Positions 14,788-20,030 of a stretch of 20,030 nucleotides of DNA are shown piece by piece. Within the stretch, counting starts at the first letter, position 1; the number at the start of each line of letters is the position of its first letter. The notes under the pieces are model-generated. The model was not told the DNA's origin. It saw only the letters and a program-made list of their open reading frames with translations, and ran no database searches. Source of the DNA: Dietzia timorensis (GTDB lineage Bacteria; Actinomycetota; Actinomycetes; Mycobacteriales; Mycobacteriaceae); NCBI RefSeq assembly GCF_020742175.1, contig NZ_DYXM01000025.1, positions 1 through 20,030 of the forward strand. Reading direction: 5' to 3'. The position numbers and the translations under genes were made by a program.

Positions 14788-15315
14788 GTGCGGTATTTCT
14801 ACGACTGCGAGTTCATCGAAGACGGTCACACCATCGAGCTCGTTTCCATCGGAGTGGTGGCCGAATCCCGCAACGGCGTCCCCGGACCCGAGTTCTATGC
14901 CGTGTCCACCGATCACGACCCCACGAAGGCAGGCGAGTGGGTCAAACGGAACGTGTTGAATAAGCTGCCGAACCCCTCGGACCGCGCATGGATGGGCAGA
15001 GATCGCCTGCGCGACGAGCTCTACGACTTTCTCATGACCAATGCGCGCGGGACCGCCATCGAACTATGGGCGTGGGTCGGTGCCTACGATCACGTGGCGG
15101 TGTGCCAGCTGTGGGGCGACATGACGGCGCTGCCGCAGGCCATGCCCAGGTTCACTCGAGAACTCAAGCAGCTCTGGGAATTCGCCGGTCGTCCGCCGCT
15201 GCCGGCGCTCGACAGCGCGAAGGCACACTCGGCGCTGGAGGATGCGCGGCATAACGTCGCCAAGTTCGAGGTCATCGAGAAGGCGCTCCAAGCGCGCGGA
15301 TCGGACATCGGTTAA
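14788..15315 (+). CDS. 3'-5' exoribonuclease, Rv2179c family
   Basis: This 175-residue protein belongs to the small DEDDh exoribonucleases typified by Rv2179c, which trims single-stranded 3' overhangs of duplex RNA. The acidic set is visible: D6 and E8 in YDCEF, D101 in GAYDHV, and H147 with D152 in AHSALEDARHN. The family has a shortened version of the usual RNase T/oligoribonuclease fold. The GTG start at 14788 follows AGAGGG; the frame extending upstream overlaps plsC out of phase and is rejected. It follows plsC closely and is followed by aroG, whose promoter overlaps its stop codon. Confidence 0.9.
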   Translation: MRYFYDCEFIEDGHTIELVSIGVVAESRNGVPGPEFYAVSTDHDPTKAGEWVKRNVLNKLPNPSDRAWMGRDRLRDELYDFLMTNARGTAIELWAWVGAYDHVAVCQLWGDMTALPQAMPRFTRELKQLWEFAGRPPLPALDSAKAHSALEDARHNVAKFEVIEKALQARGSDIG

Positions 15316-15341
15316 CTGCAGTTCGCGAAACCGCCTAGAGT
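15312..15341 (+). promoter_or_regulatory. Putative aroG promoter giving a leaderless mRNA
   Basis: TTAACT (15312-15317) and TAGAGT (15336-15341) are separated by 18 bases. The -35 contains the TAA stop codon of the exoribonuclease gene. Seven bases after the -10 lies GTG 15349, the start that best matches relatives, and no Shine-Dalgarno sequence fits between them, so transcription probably begins at the start codon. Confidence 0.5.
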
Positions 15342-15348
15342 GGGTGGG

Positions 15349-16755
15349 GTGAACTGGTCTGTCGATGTAGATATCAATCAACTTCCAGAACTTCCGGCGC
15401 TCCCGCAGGATCTCCGCGCCCGCCTGGATGACGCCTTGTCCCGGCCTGCACTTCAGCAGCCGTCCTGGGACCAGGATCAGGCTGCGGCGATGAGGAAGGT
15501 TCTCGAGTCCGTCCCGCCGGTGTGCGTGGCGAGCGAAGTGGACACCCTCCGCGGCAAGCTCGCCGAGGTCGCCGAGGGGCGCGCGTTCCTATTGCAGGGC
15601 GGGGATTGCGCAGAGACCTTCGAGTCCAACACCGAGCCGCACATCAAGGGAGTCGTGCGTACCTTGCTCCAAATGGCGGTCGTGCTCACCTACGGCTCCT
15701 CGATGCCGGTGGTCAAGGTTGCCCGAATCGCCGGTCAGTACGCCAAGCCACGCTCCTCGGACACCGACGCCCAGGGGTTGCTGTCCTACCGAGGCGACAT
15801 GGTCAACGCCCTCGCAGCGGACGAGGGTGCCCGCCGTCATGACCCCTCTCGTTTGGTCCGCGCCTACGCCAATGCCTCGGCGGCCATGAACCTGGTGCGC
15901 GCATTGACGAGCTCGGGCACGGCCGACCTGCATCGCGTGCACGAATGGAATATGGAGTTCGTCGCCCAGTCGACCGCCGGTGCCCGTTACGAGGCTCTGG
16001 CCTCGGAGGTCGACCGGGGCCTTCGGTTTATGGATGCGTGCGGTGTGTCCGATTCGAACCTGCACACAGCGGAGATTTTCTCCAGCCACGAGGCGCTCGT
16101 CCTCGACTATGAACGGTCCATGTTGCGTCTCGCGGACGACGGGCAGGGGCTGACCGCCAAGGGACAGAGCTCGGGCTTCTATGACCTATCCGCGCATTTC
16201 CTCTGGATCGGCGAGCGGACCCGCGGCATCGACGATGCGCACGTGAACTTCGCCGCGCTCATCGACAATCCGATCGGTCTGAAGATCGGCCCGAGCACGA
16301 GCCCCGAACTCGCCGTCGAGTACGTCAATAAGCTGAACCCCGAGGGGGTCCCCGGTCGGCTGACGCTGGTGTCGCGCATGGGCAACGACAAGGTTCGCGA
16401 GGCGCTTCCGCCGATCGTGCGGGCGGTCGAAGCCACCGGCCAGAAGGTGATCTGGCAGTGCGACCCGATGCACGGGAACACTCACACGGCATCCACCGGA
16501 TACAAGACCCGCCACTTCGACCGGATCATCGACGAGGTTCAGGGATTCTTCGAGGTGCACCACGCGATCGGTTCGCACCCCGGCGGCATTCACATCGAGC
16601 TCACCGGCGAGGACGTGACCGAATGCCTGGGCGGCGCCCAGGATATCTCCGATTCCGACCTGTACGGCCGGTACGAGACCGCATGCGACCCGCGGCTTAA
16701 CACCCAGCAGTCGCTCGAGCTGTCGTACCTGGTCGCGGAAATGCTGCGCAACTAG
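15349..16755 (+). CDS. aroG: Class II 3-deoxy-D-arabino-heptulosonate-7-phosphate synthase
   Basis: AroG joins phosphoenolpyruvate and erythrose 4-phosphate in the first step of the shikimate pathway, feeding chorismate to Trp (compare trpD in this window), Phe, Tyr and other products. The 468-residue product is a class II enzyme very close to M. tuberculosis AroG (462 residues) as I recall it. Conserved stretches include LLQGGDCAETF, KVARIAGQYAKPRS, RLVRAYANASAAMN, IWQCDPMHGNTH, and the C-terminal ETACDPRLNTQQSLEL. In this family the enzyme is allosterically inhibited by aromatic amino acids and activates chorismate mutase. The start GTG 15349 gives NWSVDVDINQLP, matching relatives; an in-frame GTG at 15340 overlaps the -10 element. 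The gene converges on pknL with a hairpin between. Confidence 0.97.
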   Translation: MNWSVDVDINQLPELPALPQDLRARLDDALSRPALQQPSWDQDQAAAMRKVLESVPPVCVASEVDTLRGKLAEVAEGRAFLLQGGDCAETFESNTEPHIKGVVRTLLQMAVVLTYGSSMPVVKVARIAGQYAKPRSSDTDAQGLLSYRGDMVNALAADEGARRHDPSRLVRAYANASAAMNLVRALTSSGTADLHRVHEWNMEFVAQSTAGARYEALASEVDRGLRFMDACGVSDSNLHTAEIFSSHEALVLDYERSMLRLADDGQGLTAKGQSSGFYDLSAHFLWIGERTRGIDDAHVNFAALIDNPIGLKIGPSTSPELAVEYVNKLNPEGVPGRLTLVSRMGNDKVREALPPIVRAVEATGQKVIWQCDPMHGNTHTASTGYKTRHFDRIIDEVQGFFEVHHAIGSHPGGIHIELTGEDVTECLGGAQDISDSDLYGRYETACDPRLNTQQSLELSYLVAEMLRN

Positions 16756-16771
16756 CGATACCCCGTCAAGA

Positions 16772-16824
16772 TCAGCGCCCTCGGGTTCGACTTCCCTGCA
16801 TGGGGAGTCAGCCGAGGGCGCTGA
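16772..16824. terminator. Bidirectional hairpin between aroG and pknL
   Basis: TCAGCGCCCTCGG (16772-16784) and CCGAGGGCGCTGA (16812-16824) are perfect 13-base arms. The loop contains a second stem, GACTTCCC against GGGGAGTC with one G-U pair. The right arm lies within the last pknL codons. It lacks a long U-tract on either side, as is common for actinobacterial terminators. Confidence 0.8.
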
Positions 16825-19216
16825 GTCGTACCTCGGTGTCGGGGCCGACGACGCGGCCGGGTAGTGGATTTTGCCCGTACACGACCCCATTGCGGCCGGA
16901 TTCGACCTTGGGGCGCAGGCCCCGCTCGCGCAGTTTGTCGGATGCGGAGCCGACAGTATCGCCGAGCACCATCGGGACGCGCACGGAATTCGAAGGAATG
17001 AGCCGGATAGTCGTGGTTTTCGCATCGACGAGTTCATCCGCGGAAGGCTCGGTGCGGACCGCCTTGCCGGCGAGGACATCCTCGTCGGTTTCGGCTGGAC
17101 CTTCGACGACGGTGAACCCGGCGTCTTCGAGCTCGGCGCGGGCTTCGTCGATTTCCATCCCCCGAATATCGGGTACCCGTGCCGCGGTGGACACGGTGAG
17201 GCTGACAGGGGAATTCGCGCGAAGGGCTTCACCTGTGGTCGGCTCGGAGGACACGACCGAGCCGGCGGGCTGCGAGGCGTCGAACTTCTCGGTGACGTTG
17301 CCCACGCGCAGGCCCACGGCCTCGAGCGCCTTCCGGGCATCGTCGAGAGGGAGGCCGACGAGTTCCGGGACGTCGACGGGAGGCGGACCGCCGCTGAGCA
17401 CGAGCTCGACTTCGTCACCGACACGCAAGGTCGTTCCGGGTGCAGGACTGAGCTCCAGCACAGCGCCTTCCGGGACATCGTCGGAAAATCTGGCCTTCTC
17501 GGCCACGACGGGAACCAGCGAGCGCTCGTTGATCGAGGACTCGGTGGCTTCCCTCGAACGGTCGGCGCTGATGTCCGGAACGACAGGTTGTCCGGCCGAG
17601 ACCAGAATCGTCACGGTGCCACCGGGCTGGACACGCTCGCCGGCCGTGGGTTCGGTGCCCAACAGGTCGCCCTCGGGCGCCTCGTTGTCGTAAAGTTCCT
17701 CCTCCGCCGACGTCAGACCGACACCGGCGATCGCCGCCGACGCCTCCGGCACGCTCATCCCGGACACATCGGGAACCTCGATGAGACGCCCGGAACCGAG
17801 CCACCAGCCGGCGACCCCGAGAATCGCGACGAGCACGAGAACCGCGAACGCCCATAGGCACCCCGCTCCGCGCTTGGACTGCAGACCGTTCGGGACCTCC
17901 GGCAGCTGCCGTGACGGCGGAGCCGGCGGCTGCCCGGCGGGGCCGCGCGGAGGCGCGCCTTGGCCGGGCCCGGGCGCGCCCGGATACACCGAGGTCGACG
18001 CCGCGCGCTCTCCGTACGGAACGGGGGGAGCCTGCCGGGGATGCATCCGCGTCGGAGCTCCGTGCTGGGCGGCGGGGGGAGCACCCACCGGCGCGCCCGG
18101 CGATGGTTGTTGGAGACGAGTGGTCTCATCGACCTGGGGCGTGTCGCCGATGACGTGTGTCGCTGCGGCGGCTGCAGCCGCAGCCGACCCTGCGCCTGCA
18201 GCCGCGCCGAAGGCGGCGGGGGCGCCACTACTTTCGCGCGAGGCGATATCGAAGACGGTCTCGCTTTTCGGCCCGGCTCCGCCCGCCCCTGCAGCGGCTT
18301 CCCTCGCGGCGCGCTCTCGTGCCCGCGACCACGCCGACGAGCTCGGCGCCGGCACCGGCACGTGGAACAGGCGGTTGCGAGAGGACACCTCCTCGACGCG
18401 CTGGAGAAATTCCCTCGCCGAGGAGATGCGTGCATCGAGGTTTCGCTCGGTCGCGTGCACGATGAGGTCGTCGAGATCTTCGGGAATCCCGGATACCAGC
18501 GTTGACGGCGGAGGGACTGGGCGCTCGAGACGTTGATATGCCGTCGCCACCGGCGAATCGCCCTGGAAAGGTACCCGCCCGGTGAGAAGCTCGAACGCGA
18601 CGATGCCGAGCGAGTATAGGTCAGAGCGGGGGTCGGTATCGCCCGTCGCAATCTGCTCCGGCGCCAGGTAGGCGGCGGTGCCCATGACGACGTTTTGCGA
18701 GGTAGACCTGGACTCTGCGACGGCGCGGACCAGACCGAAGTCCGCGAGCTTCACCGAATTGTTCGTCGACACCAGGATGTTCTCCGGCTTGATGTCGCGA
18801 TGGATGAGTCCGTTTCCGTGGGCCTCGGCGAGCGCGCCGAGCATGGGACGAAGGACGCTCATGACAACGTGGGCGGGCATGGGGCCGCGTTCGTCGAGGA
18901 TTTCCCGCAAGGTGCCGCCGGGAACGAGCTCCATGACGAGGAAGGCATGTCCGTCGTCAAACCCGTGGTCGAAGACCTGCACGACGCCGGGATGCGAGAG
19001 CCTTGCGACCGATTTGGCCTCGAGCTCAAGGCGGCTGACGAAGGAACTGTCGCCGGCGAGGGTGGGGGAGAGCAGCTTCAATGCGACGTGGCGGTCGAGG
19101 CGCGTATCCGTCGCGAGATAGACGGTCGACATGCCGCCGTCGGCGATCGGCGCTTCGAGGCGGTAGCGGCGATCAACGAGATCGCCCGGACCTAGCGCGT
19201 GCGACATCGGTACCAC
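16808..19216 (-). CDS. pknL: Serine/threonine protein kinase PknL with five PASTA repeats
   Basis: This 802-residue membrane kinase has a cytoplasmic Hanks-type domain (about 18-275): glycine loop ADGGMSTVY, ATP lysine K47 (VALKLL), HRDIKPEN (139-146), DFG (159-161) and APE (185-187), with Ser/Thr-rich activation loop SRSTSQ. An Ala/Pro/Gly-rich linker (about 285-448) contains a run of nine Ala near 345. One membrane segment (about 452-473) precedes five PASTA repeats (about 479-541, 545-610, 615-677, 679-741, 745-801), which sense muropeptides or lipid II in this family. Mycobacterial PknL lacks PASTA; corynebacterial PknL has them. The GTG at 19216 is preferred over ATG 19207 because AGGAAGGGA lies at good distance. 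The divergent Rv2175c-type gene is the likely substrate. Confidence 0.93.
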   Translation of the reverse strand: MVPMSHALGPGDLVDRRYRLEAPIADGGMSTVYLATDTRLDRHVALKLLSPTLAGDSSFVSRLELEAKSVARLSHPGVVQVFDHGFDDGHAFLVMELVPGGTLREILDERGPMPAHVVMSVLRPMLGALAEAHGNGLIHRDIKPENILVSTNNSVKLADFGLVRAVAESRSTSQNVVMGTAAYLAPEQIATGDTDPRSDLYSLGIVAFELLTGRVPFQGDSPVATAYQRLERPVPPPSTLVSGIPEDLDDLIVHATERNLDARISSAREFLQRVEEVSSRNRLFHVPVPAPSSSAWSRARERAAREAAAGAGGAGPKSETVFDIASRESSGAPAAFGAAAGAGSAAAAAAAATHVIGDTPQVDETTRLQQPSPGAPVGAPPAAQHGAPTRMHPRQAPPVPYGERAASTSVYPGAPGPGQGAPPRGPAGQPPAPPSRQLPEVPNGLQSKRGAGCLWAFAVLVLVAILGVAGWWLGSGRLIEVPDVSGMSVPEASAAIAGVGLTSAEEELYDNEAPEGDLLGTEPTAGERVQPGGTVTILVSAGQPVVPDISADRSREATESSINERSLVPVVAEKARFSDDVPEGAVLELSPAPGTTLRVGDEVELVLSGGPPPVDVPELVGLPLDDARKALEAVGLRVGNVTEKFDASQPAGSVVSSEPTTGEALRANSPVSLTVSTAARVPDIRGMEIDEARAELEDAGFTVVEGPAETDEDVLAGKAVRTEPSADELVDAKTTTIRLIPSNSVRVPMVLGDTVGSASDKLRERGLRPKVESGRNGVVYGQNPLPGRVVGPDTEVRLSALG

Positions 19217-19247
19217 TCACCGTCCCTTCCTCGTTTTGGCGCGTGTG

Positions 19248-19262
19248 TGCAGGCCTCCTGCA
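19248..19262. promoter_or_regulatory. Perfect short dyad upstream of pknL
   Basis: TGCAGG (19248-19253) and CCTGCA (19257-19262) flank three bases, about 35 bases upstream of the pknL start. It may be an operator or a leader hairpin. No regulator can be named. Confidence 0.3.
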
Positions 19263-19354
19263 TGTGCGGCGAGGCGTCCGCGCAGCGTGGGCGCACCCCT
19301 TCACGTTTTTCGATGCATCCGGCGCGGGTGATGTTCCGCGCCGCCGACTTTCGA

Positions 19355-19361
19355 TAATAAT
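19355..19361 (+). promoter_or_regulatory. Putative -10 element for the Rv2175c-type gene
   Basis: TAATAAT is the most AT-rich -10-like stretch between pknL and the Rv2175c-type gene. It predicts a transcript start near 19367. TAACAAT at 19401-19407, only five bases before GTG 19412, is a competing candidate that would leave no leader. Confidence 0.3.
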
Positions 19362-19371
19362 GCCAGCAAAT

Positions 19372-19410
19372 ATGGACGCGGCGGCGCACGCTCGCCGGAC
19401 TAACAATTAA
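19372..19410 (+). other. Possible 12-codon upstream ORF
   Basis: An ATG at 19372 opens a short frame (MDAAAHARRTNN) that ends in TAA at 19408-19410, one base before GTG 19412. If transcription begins near 19367, this would be read first and the next gene could depend on reinitiation, which would explain the absence of a ribosome site before it. The evidence is position only. Confidence 0.2.
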
Positions 19411-19411
19411 C

Positions 19412-19786
19412 GTGTGTGGTGTGAGTAAAGTTCCCTACACCGATGATGTCCTTCCCTCCGATGCGGACATTCTCCCGCTTCCCGATGTCGCCGAGCGTCT
19501 CGGCATCGTGGTCACGCGCGTCCACGACCTGCTCCGCGAAGGTAGCCTCCTGGCGATTCGCCGCGGAGGCATTGTCTATGTGCCCGCGCAGCTGCTGTCC
19601 GACGAAGGCATCGGCAAACACGTCCCGGGGCTGATCTCCGTCTTGCGCGACGGCGGCTACACGGACGCCGAAATCCTTTCGTATCTCTACACCGAGGACG
19701 ACTCGCTCCCCGGGCGCCCGGTGGACGCTCTCCACGGTCATCTCGCGCGGGAGGTAATGCGCCGGGCGCAGGCTATGGCCTTCTAA
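19412..19786 (+). CDS. Rv2175c-family DNA-binding protein
   Basis: Rv2175c-type proteins are small DNA-binding proteins with a winged-helix-like fold; the M. tuberculosis protein is a known PknL substrate. The product (124 residues from GTG 19412, or 121 from GTG 19421) has the N-terminal helix-turn-helix core (LPLPDVAERLGIVVTRVHDL, about 21-40, then LREGSLLAIRRGG) and a C-terminal domain with VPGLISVLRDGGYTDAEI and GRPVDALHGHLAREVMRRAQAMA-type ending (about 101-123). Both match Rv2175c as I recall it. No Shine-Dalgarno sequence precedes either start. It is divergent from pknL, fitting a kinase/substrate pair. Its TAA shares two bases with the TAG of the convergent gene. Confidence 0.9.
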   Translation: MCGVSKVPYTDDVLPSDADILPLPDVAERLGIVVTRVHDLLREGSLLAIRRGGIVYVPAQLLSDEGIGKHVPGLISVLRDGGYTDAEILSYLYTEDDSLPGRPVDALHGHLAREVMRRAQAMAF

Positions 19787-20030
19787 TTCTTCGTGGCCGT
19801 GCGAGGCGGCGCGTCCCGGCGGGTGAACGCGACGGCGCGGCGCGTCCACAGGGCGGCTGCCACGGCTGCGATCACAGCTGCAGCTGTGAAGAACGGGTTG
19901 TACAGCGTCGGCGTGCCGCCCGGGTCCGTGGCGAGTAGCTGGAACACGATGATGGCGACCGCAAGGGCGCGCGTTTGATGGGCGCCTCTGTAAGTCGCGG
20001 GTATCGCCGCCAACGTGCCCACGGCGACCG
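19783..20030 (-). CDS. C-terminus of a membrane protein, possibly MptA
   Basis: The frame enters from the right edge of the window, remains open, and ends with TAG at 19785-19783. About 82 residues are visible. Two hydrophobic stretches (ALAVAIIVFQLLA and FFTAAAVIAAVAAALW) are followed by a basic cytoplasmic-like tail (TRRAVAFTRRDAPP). This is the C-terminal end of a polytopic membrane protein. In M. tuberculosis the neighbour in this place is Rv2174, the alpha-1,6-mannosyltransferase MptA, which uses polyprenyl-phosphomannose. That identity is inferred from position only, since no diagnostic motif is in the window. The GTG at 20022 is internal, not the start. Confidence 0.6.
   Translation of the reverse strand, partial: VAVGTLAAIPATYRGAHQTRALAVAIIVFQLLATDPGGTPTLYNPFFTAAAVIAAVAAALWTRRAVAFTRRDAPPRTATKN

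Noticed and set aside
16186..17478. 430-codon - strand frame across the aroG 3' end and pknL
   Set aside because: It overlaps two secure genes in the wrong frame or strand and crosses the terminator hairpin.
18160..18200. GC-rich trinucleotide-like repeat (GCAGCC type)
   Set aside because: It encodes the Ala run in the PknL linker and is explained by coding low complexity.
1..20030. Mobile elements, CRISPR arrays, tRNA, rRNA or defence systems
   Set aside because: No transposase or integrase, no regularly spaced repeats, and no RNA gene features were found; gene order and style are those of a core chromosome.

Overview
The window is a chromosomal core segment of a high-GC actinobacterium of the order Mycobacteriales (Corynebacterium/Dietzia/Mycobacterium relatives). 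The evidence is a mycobacterial-type cytochrome bcc (diheme QcrC, Rieske QcrA with three membrane segments, QcrB with a PDWY motif), a class II DAHP synthase, a PimB'-type mannosyltransferase, a FadD15-type ligase, PknL, and an Rv2175c-type regulator. Gene order follows, in reverse, the Rv2174 to Rv2196 block of M. tuberculosis from memory of that genome. The lineage inside the order is not fixed. PASTA repeats on PknL recall Corynebacterium, whereas the stand-alone trpD beside ctaE recalls Mycobacterium.

Layout. Positions 1-110 (-) hold the 5' end of an acetyltransferase-like gene. Positions 257-4625 (-) are the respiratory operon ctaE-qcrC-qcrA-qcrB with ATGA overlaps inside qcrCAB, a terminator-like hairpin between ctaE and qcrC, and a strong terminator at 203-236. 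trpD (4944-6023, +) is divergent from ctaE and convergent with a DEDDh exonuclease/GIY-YIG fusion (6078-7712, -). A 502-base divergent regulatory region (7713-8214) carries a perfect CRP/GlxR-type site and other repeats. Then come a secreted NlpC/P60 hydrolase (8215-8835, +) and pimB' (8972-10120, +). A perfect 38-bp palindrome terminates both pimB' and fadD15 (10228-12033, -).

From 12428 a + strand cluster runs: SRPBCC protein, degenerate ArsA-like protein (overlapping TTGA start), PlsC-like acyltransferase, small DEDDh 3'-5' exoribonuclease, and aroG from its own, probably leaderless, promoter. pknL (16808-19216, -) converges on aroG through a hairpin that overlaps the pknL 3' end. The Rv2175c-type gene (19412-19786, +) diverges from pknL and ends tail-to-tail, with overlapping stop codons, on a truncated membrane-protein gene (19783-20030, -) that may be mptA.

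Functionally the block joins aerobic respiration (bcc/aa3 supercomplex), aromatic amino-acid synthesis (aroG, trpD), and envelope building and its control (PimB', PlsC, FadD15, NlpC/P60, PASTA kinase and its putative substrate). I found no mobile element, CRISPR, tRNA or rRNA, and no clearly new system. The most unusual items are the ArsA-like protein that has lost its nucleotide-site motifs, the attenuator-like hairpin inside the respiratory operon, the leaderless-looking starts of ctaE and aroG, and the dense regulatory region before the NlpC/P60 gene.
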